Positions 7,740 to 18,876 of a stretch of DNA of 64,000 bases are shown piece by piece. The notes beneath the pieces were generated by a model. It was not told the origin of the DNA. It was given only the letters and a program-made list of their open reading frames with translations, and did not search any database. The position numbers and the translations under genes were made by a program. Each line of letters begins with the position of its first letter. Within the stretch, counting starts at the first letter, position 1. The DNA is from Pectobacterium sp. A5351. Lineage in GTDB: Bacteria; Pseudomonadota; Gammaproteobacteria; Enterobacterales; Enterobacteriaceae. The stretch lies in the NCBI RefSeq assembly GCF_028335745.1, contig NZ_CP116477.1, positions 4,216,001 to 4,280,000 of the forward strand, in the 5' to 3' direction.

Positions 7740-7967
7740 TTACCTTTTCAGGATCGCCTGAATGGGTATCGCAGAAACAAACAGCAGCAGGGCAATAGAT
7801 GCCGGCGGAATAACGACTCGCGCCAGCGCGTCATCTAACGTCGCCACATCGAATTCGGCCTGGCTGGCATGATTATCCGCATGGTGGCGATAGGTAATAC
7901 CAGAACGGCTTTCTACATCACTGGCGGGTTTATTGAGCCGTACATCTAATTTACCACTACGTAGCAA
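7740..7967 (-). pseudogene. Possible gene remnant with a C-terminal membrane segment
   Basis: A 75-codon frame opening at TTG and ending VIPPASIALLLFVSAIPIQA-ILKR. The hydrophobic C-terminal segment resembles the last membrane helix of a larger protein. It has no good ribosome site and no methionine start. It could be the 3' remnant of a degraded gene or chance coding. I do not recognise a family. Confidence 0.25.
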
Positions 7968-8196
7968 GGGATAATATTTATATTAATCAATGCGTTATTA
8001 AAGAAATGACCTTGTATCCTCAATATCAATCCTTTCCTGATTCATTATCGTTTTACCCGCGTACGATAAGATTATCGTGCGCGGTACTTATTCATTCTGT
8101 TGCTAAGAATAACGAAATCACCACGAATTGAAATCTTAAGCTGTGGCACTATTCTCTGTTCATTCACGATGCTTAATTACGCCAGAGGTCATACTT

Positions 8197-8538
8197 ATGT
8201 CATTGTTTATCAAATCTATTATCGGCGCACTAATCGTATTGATCATCAGCGTACTGGCGAAAAGCCGAAACTATTATATTGCCGGGCTGGTGCCACTGTT
8301 CCCTACATTCGCGCTGATCGCACATTATATCGTTGGCACTGAGCGCGGTCTGGAAGCGCTACGCGCCACCATCCTGTTTGGCATCTGGACCGTAATTCCT
8401 TATCTGGTCTATCTCATCTCACTTTATTACTTTACCGCATGGATGAAGTTGCCACAGGCATTGCTCGCGGCTGTCGTATGCTGGAGTATATCAGCGGCAC
8501 TGCTGATCAAGATCTGGACGTGGTATCAGGGGAATTAG
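8197..8538 (+). CDS. ydgC: GlpM family inner-membrane protein (YdgC-like)
   Basis: 113 residues from MSLFIKSIIGALIVL, with an AGAGG ribosome site. It has four hydrophobic segments and the family hallmarks YYIAGLVPLFPTFALIAHYI and GTERGLEALRATILF. The family takes its name from Pseudomonas GlpM, linked to glycerol metabolism and alginate. E. coli YdgC is the enterobacterial member, and its exact role is not known. It appears monocistronic. Confidence 0.88.
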   Translation: MSLFIKSIIGALIVLIISVLAKSRNYYIAGLVPLFPTFALIAHYIVGTERGLEALRATILFGIWTVIPYLVYLISLYYFTAWMKLPQALLAAVVCWSISAALLIKIWTWYQGN

Positions 8539-8566
8539 CTTCTGACTTCTTTATTAGGGTAACACA

Positions 8567-9031
8567 ATGATAAAAACAACCTACCCCGGTACGGTTTCTC
8601 ACCCCATTATTTCCGAGCAGGAAGCGAGTCGCTTTACGCTCCCGCACTATTTTACGCTGCATAAGAACGATGACCAAGATGAGGCTGATGTCTGGCAGCC
8701 CGCACCGACGGCGATAAGGTACAGCTTGAAAGGGTGCGCCTCATTGATCGTTTTTCGTCAATACCAGCAACGTCCACAACGAATTCGTGACAGTATGATT
8801 GACGCCAGCAGCTATGACAGAGAACAACCGTGGGGAGCAGCGGCAACCACTGCACGGCTTTTGCAGGTAATACGGACTCAGCCCGCAATCTAGACGACGT
8901 GCATTTCAATCGGCTGTGGGAATACAACAACGTTGTGAGGCTTGAAGTTCCGCGAAAAAGAACACAGCATAAAAGCGAGTGTCATTCGCGAAACTGTCAC
9001 CCTGATGGAATTAATGAATCAGAACACTTGA
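8567..9031 (+). pseudogene. Open frame interrupted by stops; possible decayed gene
   Basis: A 108-residue frame (8567-8893) with an AGGG ribosome site starts MIKTTYPGTVSHPIISEQEA. After its TAG and one more stop, the same frame resumes with a protein-like stretch (LKFREKEHSIKASVIRET, about 8942-9031). In another frame near 8700 the stretch DGDKVQLERVRLIDRF also looks coding. The pattern suggests a gene broken by nonsense and frameshift changes, but I cannot name the ancestor, and chance coding is possible. Confidence 0.3.
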
Positions 9032-9218
9032 TGGGCCTGTGAAACAATACTGGCCGTAAAAAGAAATACCCTTCATTATGTTACTGAAAAATATCGTTTT
9101 AATTAGCATTCCCTGATGTTAGCCAATCATCACGCTTATCCTGAGCGGTGTTTATTTCTTTTGTTTTACGCCCTTAACATTATCGTAAGATTGTATGTTT
9201 TTTCACCCCCAAGAAAAG

Positions 9219-9273
9219 CTATACTAAGGTATAGTTTAGCATATCGGTATAGGTTCCTGTAGATATACCTATA
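9219..9273. promoter_or_regulatory. Palindromes in the expR promoter region
   Basis: Two inverted repeats lie 60-120 bp before expR. CTATAC-TAAG-GTATAG is at 9219-9234, and TATAGGT at 9248-9254 pairs with ACCTATA at 9267-9273. They share the TATAG/ATACC half-site theme. LuxR-type regulators bind inverted repeats of about 20 bp, so these are candidate autoregulatory sites for ExpR or for another regulator. The stretch 9032-9218 is AT-rich and shows no gene. Confidence 0.45.
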
Positions 9274-9334
9274 GTGATGGGTATATACTTTTTTTCTATT
9301 ACAGGATGTTGAATTTTCAGACTGAGGCTATCAG

Positions 9335-10072
9335 ATGTCACAATTATTTCATAACAACGAAACTATAAGCAGAATAATAAAAAGTCAATTCGATATGGCA
9401 CTAAGTTACTATGGTGACATCAAATATTCCTATATGGTATTAAATAAGAAAAAACCTACAGAAATCCTTATCATTTCAAATCACCACGACGAATGGAGAG
9501 AAATATACCGAGCCAATAACTATCAACACATTGATCCTGTGGTCATTGCTGCTCTTAATAAAATCACGCCTTTCCCTTGGGATGAGGACTTACTCGTCAG
9601 CACGCAGTTGAAGATGTCAAAGATATTCAACTTGTCCAAAGAGCATAACATCACTAACGGCTATACTTTTGTTCTTCATGACCATAGTAATAATCTGGTT
9701 ATGCTATCTATCATGATTGATGAATCGAATGTGAGTAACATTGACGAGGTAATCGAGAATAATAAAGATAAGCTACAAATGACGTTGATGAATATTCATG
9801 CAGAAACCATCTCCCTTTACAGAGAGATGATTAGAAACAAAGAAGATGAAAGATCGAATGATAAAGATATTTTTTCTCAACGAGAAAATGAAATCCTTTA
9901 TTGGGCCAGTATGGGGAAAACCTATCAGGAAATCGCACTGATATTAGGTATTAAAACAGGGACTGTCAAATTCCATATAGGCAATGTTGTAAAAAAACTC
10001 GGTGTATTAAATGCCAAACATGCAATCAGACTCGGCATCGAACTACAACTTATTCGACCGCTTCAGTCATAG
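9335..10072 (+). CDS. expR: ExpR, LuxR-type quorum-sensing regulator
   Basis: This 245-residue protein has the autoinducer-binding domain at about 1-165 and a LuxR helix-turn-helix at about 180-240 (SQRENEILYWASMGKTYQEI, then KTGTVKFHIGNVVKKLG). The residues that contact acyl-homoserine lactones in the family are visible: W54, Y58, D67, P68, W82 and G109. Pectobacterium ExpR proteins activate the RNA-binding regulator gene rsmA when free of ligand and let go when N-acyl-homoserine lactone binds, which releases plant cell-wall-degrading enzymes. The gene is convergent with expI and overlaps its 3' end by 23 bp, the arrangement typical of soft-rot bacteria. Confidence 0.95.
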   Translation: MSQLFHNNETISRIIKSQFDMALSYYGDIKYSYMVLNKKKPTEILIISNHHDEWREIYRANNYQHIDPVVIAALNKITPFPWDEDLLVSTQLKMSKIFNLSKEHNITNGYTFVLHDHSNNLVMLSIMIDESNVSNIDEVIENNKDKLQMTLMNIHAETISLYREMIRNKEDERSNDKDIFSQRENEILYWASMGKTYQEIALILGIKTGTVKFHIGNVVKKLGVLNAKHAIRLGIELQLIRPLQS

Positions 10073-10703
10073 GCACGAAGGACAATGGCCACTCCCGTAG
10101 CTTACTCTCAACAAACTCTTGATTGCGGTTTATACGGTGAATCAATACATCCTGACTCTCTTTGTCTACAGGCAAAAACAGTAGATAAACTCTTTCCTGT
10201 TTTTCTGATAGCCCTTGTTCAATCACTGAAATTTTCCAGCCAGAACGCCTTAATATAGTGAGCATAGGATGACTGACAATCGTATAAACACCATCATACC
10301 CTTTACATCTTGAGTAATTCACGGTTGCCAAAAAGAACATTGTGCTAACAGGATAAGTATTACCTAAAATCGTTTTTGACCGAGCTTTATCTACAAAAAA
10401 TCGGCTTGACTCAATATAATTTCCTTCAGGAAGATCTACTTTTTCAAAATAGGGAAAAAATGTGCCAGTTATCATATTAGGATATTTTGTTTCGATTAAC
10501 CGGGAGCTGCAAATTACCTGATTATCCTCTACACCGAAAAGATAGGTCGCATTATCATCATCATATTGATCGAACTCCATCCCATTAATACACTTCACCG
10601 CCCAGTTAAGCCTATCCTTGAAAGTTTCTTTTCTAAGCGTAAACAATTCCTCCGACTTTTTTTCCGATAATAGCGAGTAACTTACATCGAATATTTCTAA
10701 CAT
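10050..10703 (-). CDS. expI: ExpI/CarI, N-acyl-homoserine lactone synthase
   Basis: 217 residues from MLEIFDVSYS, behind AATGGAGG. An upstream ATG at 10727 is rejected because it has no ribosome site. LuxI-family synthases join S-adenosylmethionine and acyl-ACP. The conserved core is present: R24, F28, W34, D45, D48, R68, and E98-R101 in IESSRFFVDK. Residue 69 is Leu and residue 127 is Thr. As I recall the published comparisons of soft-rot ExpI proteins, these two positions set acyl chain length, and the Leu/Thr type goes with 3-oxo-C6 rather than 3-oxo-C8 product. It is transcribed towards expR. Confidence 0.95.
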   Translation of the reverse strand: MLEIFDVSYSLLSEKKSEELFTLRKETFKDRLNWAVKCINGMEFDQYDDDNATYLFGVEDNQVICSSRLIETKYPNMITGTFFPYFEKVDLPEGNYIESSRFFVDKARSKTILGNTYPVSTMFFLATVNYSRCKGYDGVYTIVSHPMLTILRRSGWKISVIEQGLSEKQERVYLLFLPVDKESQDVLIHRINRNQEFVESKLREWPLSFVPMTEAVE

Positions 10704-10918
10704 TTTTCCTCCATTAAAAATTTGCATCTAGACATCACAAAAACAGATACACCGTCCAATAGCTTCTTTCGCCTTTTAAACATTCCAGGCTTATTGTCAT
10801 TGTATTCTGTCCCTTTCTACGACGGTTGTACAGATGCAACCTGCATTGTCAGCAAGAGTTCATATACAAAAAAACACCGCGAGAAGACCAAACATAACCA
10901 TATGATAAACAGATAAAA

Positions 10919-10949
10919 AAATCCGGAAACGCAAGACGATTCCGGATTT
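10919..10949. terminator. Terminator between expI and argG
   Basis: Stem AAATCCGGAA paired with TTCCGGATTT around an 11-base loop, with A-tracts on one side and T-rich sequence on the other. It can end the leftward argG transcript and any rightward read-through from expR. It is placed 22 bp past the argG stop. Confidence 0.85.
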
Positions 10950-10970
10950 TTATCTTACTTAACCTCTGCG

Positions 10971-12744
<1,774 letters not shown>

Positions 12745-13320
12745 ATGTCTAAGAAAGTCGCCGTTCTGCTGGCCCCTGGGTTTGAAGAAGCAGAAGCGAT
12801 CATGGTGATTGATGTACTGCACCGCATGAAGATAGAAGTCACCATGCTGTCATGCTATGACAGACTGGAACTGCGCAGTTATCACAATATTCGTATGTTT
12901 GCCGATTCTCTGCTGGAAAGAAATCAGGACACGCTGTTTGATGCCGTGGTCATTCCAGGCGGCCCACAGGGTACGGTAAACCTGGCCGCCAACCCGATGG
13001 TTGTCGAGTTTATCCGTCGCCATGACGAGGCGGGAAAACTGATTTGCCCACTGTGCTCTGCGGCTGCACGCGTACTGGGCGGTAACAACCTGCTGAAAGG
13101 CCGTCGCTACGTTTGCTCCGGCAAGTTATGGCAGGACGTGACCGATGGCGTTTATGTTGACGAGAAAGTCGTGGAAGACGGCAATCTGATCAGCGGCAAG
13201 GGATTAGGCGTGACGTTCGATTTTGCCTTTACCATCGCCAGCCGTCTGACGGGCGACAAAGAGAACGCCAACTTCCAGGTTGAGCATATCGATTACGATT
13301 ACTGGCGCGTGCCGGCGTAA
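12745..13320 (+). CDS. DJ-1/PfpI (YajL-like) family protein
   Basis: 191 residues from MSKKVAVLLAPGFEEAEA, with CTGGAG in front of the ATG. The DJ-1 features are present: the acidic residues in GFEEAEA (E14/E15) and a nucleophile-elbow cysteine, C104 by alignment to DJ-1 C106. The elbow here reads CPLCSAAARVLG, so a second cysteine, C101, stands three residues before the nucleophile. Family members have been described as protein or nucleotide deglycases, chaperones and oxidative-stress proteins, and that activity is disputed. It is divergent from argG and monocistronic. Confidence 0.85.
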   Translation: MSKKVAVLLAPGFEEAEAIMVIDVLHRMKIEVTMLSCYDRLELRSYHNIRMFADSLLERNQDTLFDAVVIPGGPQGTVNLAANPMVVEFIRRHDEAGKLICPLCSAAARVLGGNNLLKGRRYVCSGKLWQDVTDGVYVDEKVVEDGNLISGKGLGVTFDFAFTIASRLTGDKENANFQVEHIDYDYWRVPA

Positions 13321-13354
13321 CCGTTCACCAGACTCTCCTCACTACTCCAATGAT

Positions 13355-13376
13355 AAGGCGCGCACCGCCGCGCCTT
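13355..13376. terminator. Hairpin between the DJ-1 gene and xylR
   Basis: Stem AAGGCGCG/CGCGCCTT with a 6-base loop, between two convergent genes. There is only a short T-run, so it is a weak terminator candidate for both. Confidence 0.55.
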
Positions 13377-13391
13377 CCTGAGCAAATCCTC

Positions 13392-14570
13392 TTAATAACC
13401 TTCGCCATAACGCTCACGGTACTCCTTCGGCGTAATGTCATACCCTTTCTTAAAGACGGCATAAAAATAGGGCAATGAAGGGTAACCGCACATTAGCGAG
13501 ATCTCGCCAATCGAGAGCGAAGTCGATATCAGCAAGTGACGCGCCCGATCCAGCTTTTCCGCGTGAATCACACCGTGAATCGTCTGACCGACTTCATCTT
13601 TGAAACGCTTCTCCAGATTCGAGCGGGAAATCCCTACCGCATCCAGCACCTGCTCGACCTTAATTCCTTTACAGGCGTGATAGCGGATAAAGTGCATCGC
13701 CTGAATAACGGCAGGATCGTGCACAGAGCGATAATCCGTTGAGCGACGTTCCACCACCCGAATCGGCGGCACCAAAATACGCTGCAGCGGCAAATCGGTC
13801 TGGTTCAACAGCAGTTGATGCAGCAACTTCGCGGCGCGGTATCCCATTTGGCGCGTGCCCTGCGCCACCGACGAGAGCGCGACGCGTGAAAGGTAGCGAA
13901 TCAGATCTTCGTTATCGATCCCGATGACGCACAGCTTTTCCGGTACGGCAATGTTCAGATGTTCGCAGACCTGCAACAGATGGCGCGCGCGGGAATCCGT
14001 CACCGCGATAATCCCCGTCTGCGGCGGAAGCCCCTGCACCCAGTCGGCCAGCCGATTTTGCGCGTATTGCCAGTTATCCGGCGACGTTTCCATTCCCTGA
14101 TACACCACGCCCTGGTACTTTTCTGCCGCAACGAGCTGCCGGAAAGCGTATTCCCGCTCCTGTGCCCAGCCTTTCCCACCCGATGCCGGCAGGCCATAAA
14201 AAGCAAAGCGGTTCAGCCCTTTTTCTTTGAGGTGCATAAACGCGCTTTCCACCAGTGCATAATTATCTGTCGCGATATAATGCACAGGCGGGTAATCCTC
14301 AGGCCGATGGTAGGAGCCGCCAACCCCCACCAGCGGCACGTTCATATCCTGTAGTAGCTGTTTGATCTCGCCATCGTCAAAATCGGCAATCACGCCGTCT
14401 CCCAACCACTCTTTGATGTTATCAATGCGGCAACGGAAGTCCTCTTCGATGAAGATGTCCCAGTCACACTGAGAAGCCTGTAAATATTCACCAACCCCTT
14501 CAACTACCTGACGGTCATACACTTTGTTGGCGTTGAACAGCAGCGTGATGCGATAGCGTTTTTCAAACAT
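13392..14570 (-). CDS. xylR: XylR, xylose operon activator
   Basis: About 392 residues from MFEKRYRITLLFNANKVYDR, the same length as E. coli XylR. An in-frame ATG four codons earlier (14582) is possible. The N-terminal part (about 1-280) is a periplasmic-binding-protein-like xylose sensor (FYGLPASGGKGW, VIGIDNEDLIRYLSRVA). The C-terminal 100 residues form an AraC-type double helix-turn-helix (QVLDAVGISRSNLEKRFKDE, then ISLMCGYPSLPYFYAVFKKG). With xylose it activates xylAB and xylFGH. It is the last gene of the leftward cluster, 134 bp after xylH, and probably has its own weak promoter. Confidence 0.96.
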   Translation of the reverse strand: MFEKRYRITLLFNANKVYDRQVVEGVGEYLQASQCDWDIFIEEDFRCRIDNIKEWLGDGVIADFDDGEIKQLLQDMNVPLVGVGGSYHRPEDYPPVHYIATDNYALVESAFMHLKEKGLNRFAFYGLPASGGKGWAQEREYAFRQLVAAEKYQGVVYQGMETSPDNWQYAQNRLADWVQGLPPQTGIIAVTDSRARHLLQVCEHLNIAVPEKLCVIGIDNEDLIRYLSRVALSSVAQGTRQMGYRAAKLLHQLLLNQTDLPLQRILVPPIRVVERRSTDYRSVHDPAVIQAMHFIRYHACKGIKVEQVLDAVGISRSNLEKRFKDEVGQTIHGVIHAEKLDRARHLLISTSLSIGEISLMCGYPSLPYFYAVFKKGYDITPKEYRERYGEGY

Positions 14571-14703
14571 GGCAGTCGGCACTCATTAATCGCACGTTCT
14601 TTGAATCAAGTCTGCTTCCTTGAATAGCACAGCGCCCCCAGAGGCCAAAATAATTTGCTGATTATTGCGAGCCGCCACGTATTTCCTCCCCCTTCGCATC
14701 ACG

Positions 14704-15885
14704 TCATACGCGCCGCTTTGTTGCGGTATCCATCCACACCGCCAATAGCAGGATTCCGCCTTTTACGACGTATTGCCAGAAGGTCGGCACATCCAGCATG
14801 CTCATCCCGTTATCCAGCGACGCCATGATAAATGCCCCCATCACCGCGCCCGCCACGCTGCCAATACCGCCCGCCAGACTGGTGCCGCCAATCACGCAGG
14901 CGGCAATCGCATCCAGTTCGGCAATGTTCCCGGCGGAGGGTGAGCCTGCCCCTAGCCGCGAGCTAAGAATCAGCCCGGCGACCGCGACCATCAGGCCGTT
15001 AATCGCGAACACCGCCATTTTGGTGCGCTCAACATTCACACCCGATAAGCGGGCGGCATCGATATTGCCGCCCACGGCATAGATGCGGCGGCCAAATGCA
15101 GTTCGCGTCGCCAGAAAAATACCGCCCAACATCAGCAGCGTCAGCACCAGAACCGGTGTTGGCACACCGCGATAGTCATTTAGCAGATAAATCGCGCCCA
15201 GCACCACCAGCGCTGTCACCGTCTGACGGCCAATATCACCCGCAGAAGGGTTTACTGGTAACCCTAATTGCGCACGACTGCTGCGCCGACGCCACTGCCA
15301 GGCGATAAACACCATTAGCCCGACGGCACCGAACATAAAACCGATACCAGAAGGCAGATAGCTTTGACCAATCTGCGACATCGCTTCGCTGGTCGGGGAA
15401 ACCGTCGTCCCATTGGTAATGCCGATCAGAATGCCGCGAAAAGCCAGCATCCCCGCCAGCGTCACGATAAAAGAAGGGACTTTCCGGTAAGCAACCCACC
15501 AGCCATTCCACGCGCCAAGCAGCAATCCCAGCGCAAGTGTCACAACGATGGTTAACGGCAAAGGCCAACCAAACCAGACATCAAAAATAGCCGCTGCACC
15601 GCCCAATAATCCCATCATCGAGCCAACCGACAGATCGATCTCGGCGGAGATAATGACAAACACCATACCGACCGCCAGAATGCCGGTGATCGCCGTTTGC
15701 CTCAGCAGGTTGGAGAGATTACGCACGCTGAGATACGCCCCGTCGGTCATATAGGTGAAAAAGAGCATGATGGCGATGATGGCGGCAATCATCACGTAGA
15801 CCTGAAGATTGATGTTTTTCAATCGTTGCAGCATCGAGACAGAGCCCGCGATATGTTGTTGTTCAGACTGCGATGTTTTCAGCAC
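14704..15885 (-). CDS. xylH: XylH, xylose ABC transporter permease
   Basis: 393 residues from the GTG at 15885 ([10 protein letters not shown]), the length of E. coli XylH. The GTG at 15894 directly abuts the ribosome site and is a poorer choice. About ten hydrophobic segments follow, with the family stretches [31 protein letters not shown] and [18 protein letters not shown]. It forms the inner-membrane channel that works with the XylG ATPase and XylF. It overlaps the 3' end of xylG by 23 bp, suggesting translational coupling. Confidence 0.96.
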   Translation of the reverse strand: MLKTSQSEQQHIAGSVSMLQRLKNINLQVYVMIAAIIAIMLFFTYMTDGAYLSVRNLSNLLRQTAITGILAVGMVFVIISAEIDLSVGSMMGLLGGAAAIFDVWFGWPLPLTIVVTLALGLLLGAWNGWWVAYRKVPSFIVTLAGMLAFRGILIGITNGTTVSPTSEAMSQIGQSYLPSGIGFMFGAVGLMVFIAWQWRRRSSRAQLGLPVNPSAGDIGRQTVTALVVLGAIYLLNDYRGVPTPVLVLTLLMLGGIFLATRTAFGRRIYAVGGNIDAARLSGVNVERTKMAVFAINGLMVAVAGLILSSRLGAGSPSAGNIAELDAIAACVIGGTSLAGGIGSVAGAVMGAFIMASLDNGMSMLDVPTFWQYVVKGGILLLAVWMDTATKRRV

Positions 15886-17404
15886 GATGTTCACTCCTCA
15901 ATGCGGCTTCCATAACCTGTTCCTGGGTTAAATCACAATTGATCAAATCCGCTTTGATCCGCCCCTGATGCATCACCAACACCCGATCGCTCAACCCCAG
16001 CACTTCGGGCAATTCAGAAGAAATGACAATGACGGCAATGTGCTGTTTTACCAGCGCATTAATGAGCTTGTAGATTTCATATTTGGCACCGATATCGATG
16101 CCGCGCGTGGGTTCATCGAGAATCAGAATACGGGGGTTCAACAGCAGGCATTTCGCCAGCACCGCCTTTTGCTGGTTGCCGCCGCTTAGCCGGGCAATCG
16201 CCAGTTCCGGGCTGGAGGTTTTCACCTTCAGGTTCACTAGCGATTGCCGGATGATGTCCTGCTCACGGGCATCATCCAGCATGGAAAACGGCCCTGTGAA
16301 TTGGTCGAGTGCCGCCAACGTCATGTTCTGCGCCACGCTCATCACCGGGACGATGCCATCCTTCTTACGATCCTCCGGCACCATCGCAATGCCCCGCACC
16401 ATCGCCTGCTGGCAGTTGCTGATGGTCACCTGCTCGCCGTCAATAAAGATGTCGCCCTGCCAGCGGCCGTGATAGGCACCAAACAAGCATTGCACCGTTT
16501 CCGTACGCCCTGACCCCACCAGCCCGGCAATGCCGAGAATCTCGCCTCGGTGCAGTGCAAACGAGACATCATCCACCCGGCGAATATGGCGATTGACCGG
16601 GTGCCAGGCGGTAAGGTGTTCTACACGCAGCACTTCTTCGCCAATGACATGCGGTTCATTGGGATAAAGCTCCGTCAGCTCTCGTCCCACCATCATGGCA
16701 ATAATCTGATCTTCACTCAGCTCAGCCGCCGGACGCGTACCAATAGGTTTCCCATCGCGAATCACGCAAATCACATCAGAAATGGCTTTAACTTCATTGA
16801 GCTTGTGCGAGATATAGATGCAGGCGATACCGTGATCGCGTAGATCCTGGATGATCTCCAGCAGGATAGCGGTTTCCCGCTCGGTCAATGAGGCCGTTGG
16901 CTCATCCAGCACCAGCAGACGCACCTGCTTGTTCAGTGCTTTGGCGATTTCCACCAGTTGCTGCTGACCTAATCCAAGTTCACCCACTTTGGTATTCGGA
17001 TCGACAACCAGCTTGACCTGCTCCAGCATGCGCTGGCAGCGAAGGTACATATTGTCGTAATCCATCACGCCAAAACGCGACCATTCGTTACCCAAAAAGA
17101 GGTTCTCCAGCACCGTCATCTCTTTCACCAGCGCCAGCTCCTGATGAATAATCGCAATGCCTTTTTGCTCCGTATCGCGAATATGGTTGGCGCGTAGCTC
17201 GTCACCCGAGAACACGATCTGCCCGTCATAGCTGCCATGAGGGTAAATGCCACACAGCACCTTCATTAAGGTGGATTTGCCAGAACCATTCTCGCCGCAC
17301 AGCGACAAGACCTGGCCGGCCTCCAGCGTCAGGCTAACGTTATCGACGGCTTTCACCGCGCCAAACGCCTTGGTGATGTTTTTCATTTCCAACAGATGTG
17401 GCAT
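15863..17404 (-). CDS. xylG: XylG, xylose ABC transporter ATPase
   Basis: 513 residues, two fused ABC domains as in RbsA/AraG/XylG. The first Walker A is GENGSGKS at 38-45, with signature and Walker B in [14 protein letters not shown] and [11 protein letters not shown]. The second half retains [13 protein letters not shown] and [13 protein letters not shown], but its P-loop is degenerate (GLVGSGRTE), which is usual for sugar importers. It powers uptake through XylH. It sits between xylF (119 bp upstream) and xylH. Confidence 0.97.
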   Translation of the reverse strand: MPHLLEMKNITKAFGAVKAVDNVSLTLEAGQVLSLCGENGSGKSTLMKVLCGIYPHGSYDGQIVFSGDELRANHIRDTEQKGIAIIHQELALVKEMTVLENLFLGNEWSRFGVMDYDNMYLRCQRMLEQVKLVVDPNTKVGELGLGQQQLVEIAKALNKQVRLLVLDEPTASLTERETAILLEIIQDLRDHGIACIYISHKLNEVKAISDVICVIRDGKPIGTRPAAELSEDQIIAMMVGRELTELYPNEPHVIGEEVLRVEHLTAWHPVNRHIRRVDDVSFALHRGEILGIAGLVGSGRTETVQCLFGAYHGRWQGDIFIDGEQVTISNCQQAMVRGIAMVPEDRKKDGIVPVMSVAQNMTLAALDQFTGPFSMLDDAREQDIIRQSLVNLKVKTSSPELAIARLSGGNQQKAVLAKCLLLNPRILILDEPTRGIDIGAKYEIYKLINALVKQHIAVIVISSELPEVLGLSDRVLVMHQGRIKADLINCDLTQEQVMEAALRSEHRAENIAV

Positions 17405-17523
17405 CGCAGCCTCCGTAATTCAGGTGTCTCAGACCTCGCCTGCGACAGTGGCGAGCCACAACGTTATGTCATGGCCCGTAGACTTCTTTCCTACATCCTG
17501 GATTATGTTGGTGGTGAAGTGCG

Positions 17524-18522
17524 TTAATACACATCCGCTTTTTTGTGGAAGCCATCGGCAATGACGGTGGAATCGATATTGGATTTATCGACGGGAATCG
17601 GCGTCAGTAAGAAGGAAGGAATGTCTTTCAATCCATTGTTTAATTTAGCGTTAGATTCCGGCGTTTTACCTGAACCTAACGCCACGGCGATATCTGCGGC
17701 ATCTTTCGCCAGCTTGCTGATCGGTTTATAGACCGTCATGGTTTGCGTCCCTGCCACAATGCGTTTGATTGCCGCCAGGTCGGCATCCTGACCGGAAATC
17801 GCAACCTTCCCTGCCAGACCCTGTGCGGCAAGCGCCTGAATCGCCCCGCCCGCCGTCGCATCGTTCGATGCGACAACAGCATCGATCTTATTGCTGTTCG
17901 CCGTTAGCGCATTTTCCATAATTTTCAGCGCATTCTCTGGTAACCAGGCATCAACCCACTGATCGCCGACCACGTTTATTTTCCCGCTTTCGATCAGCGG
18001 CGTGAGCACTTTCATTTGCCCCTGACGAAACAGCTTCGCGTTATTATCAACGGGGGAGCCGCCCATTAAGAAATAGTTGCCACCGGGCACCTTATCGACG
18101 AGATATTTCGCCTGTAGTTCTCCAACCTTTTCATTATCAAATGAAATATAAAAATCCACATCGGCATTATTAATCATGCGGTCATAAGCAAGCACTTTTA
18201 TTCCCTCTCGCTTTGCTTCCGCAATAACATTGCCAAGTACCTGACCGTTATAAGGAATAATAACCAAGACATCGACACCGCGATTGATCATGTTTTCTAT
18301 TTGAGAAATCTGCGTGGCCTCATTGCCGTTTGCCGATTGAACAAAAACATCAGCACCCTGCTTTTTGGCTTGCTCAACAAAAAGATCGCGATCTTTCTGC
18401 CAGCGTTCAAGACGCAAGTCATCAATCGCCATGCCTATTTTAACGTCCTTCGCGAATCCGGGCTGACAAACTAAAGCGAATACGGCACAGGCTGAGAGTA
18501 AAAAATGGTTAACTTTCATCAT
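17524..18522 (-). CDS. xylF: XylF, periplasmic xylose-binding protein
   Basis: 332 residues with a signal peptide (cleavage expected after QPGFA at about residue 24). The mature protein begins KDVKIGMAIDDLRLERWQKD and has the sugar-binding protein fold of the ribose/xylose group (YDRMINNADVDFYISFDNEK, VVASNDATAGGAIQAL, ISGQDADLAAIKRI). It binds D-xylose and delivers it to XylGH. Length and motifs match E. coli XylF (330). AAGG lies 6 bp before the first ATG. It is the first gene of the leftward operon. Confidence 0.97.
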   Translation of the reverse strand: MMKVNHFLLSACAVFALVCQPGFAKDVKIGMAIDDLRLERWQKDRDLFVEQAKKQGADVFVQSANGNEATQISQIENMINRGVDVLVIIPYNGQVLGNVIAEAKREGIKVLAYDRMINNADVDFYISFDNEKVGELQAKYLVDKVPGGNYFLMGGSPVDNNAKLFRQGQMKVLTPLIESGKINVVGDQWVDAWLPENALKIMENALTANSNKIDAVVASNDATAGGAIQALAAQGLAGKVAISGQDADLAAIKRIVAGTQTMTVYKPISKLAKDAADIAVALGSGKTPESNAKLNNGLKDIPSFLLTPIPVDKSNIDSTVIADGFHKKADVY

Positions 18523-18876
18523 AGCGTACCTTTTTTATTTAAGATGCAGGGCCTAAAACTCCAATAGCAATAGCCAGATGAGTATTGTCGCTAAGTATCC
18601 CCCTATCAATTACAGATTTTTATCCTCCAATTATGTTTTTTGGTTTAATTTCTTTTTTTTGATACGGGTCATATTTTATTGTCGAATCACATTTTTATGT
18701 TGTTACACATTGCGAAGCGTATTCAGATTAAATACCGTTATTTTTGCGACGCAGCGCACATTTAATAATTCTCTGAATTTCAGTGTGAAATAACGTAATT
18801 GAGGAAAAATGCATCCGCTCCGAAAATTAATCCCATTCCCGTCGCTTCCGTCTGGGTGGTTTCTAAGGAGTTAACG
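18523..18876. promoter_or_regulatory. Divergent xylF/xylA control region
   Basis: A 354-bp AT-rich gap between the two divergent xyl operons. In E. coli such a region carries paired XylR sites and a shared CRP site. I can see CRP-like half-sites (AATCACATTT near 18684, GTGTGAAATAACG near 18784) but no full TGTGA-N6-TCACA. No gene is visible. Confidence 0.6.

Noticed and set aside
10722..10916. A 64-codon rightward frame upstream of expI
   Set aside because: No ribosome site or motif, and it overlaps the expI leader; regarded as chance.
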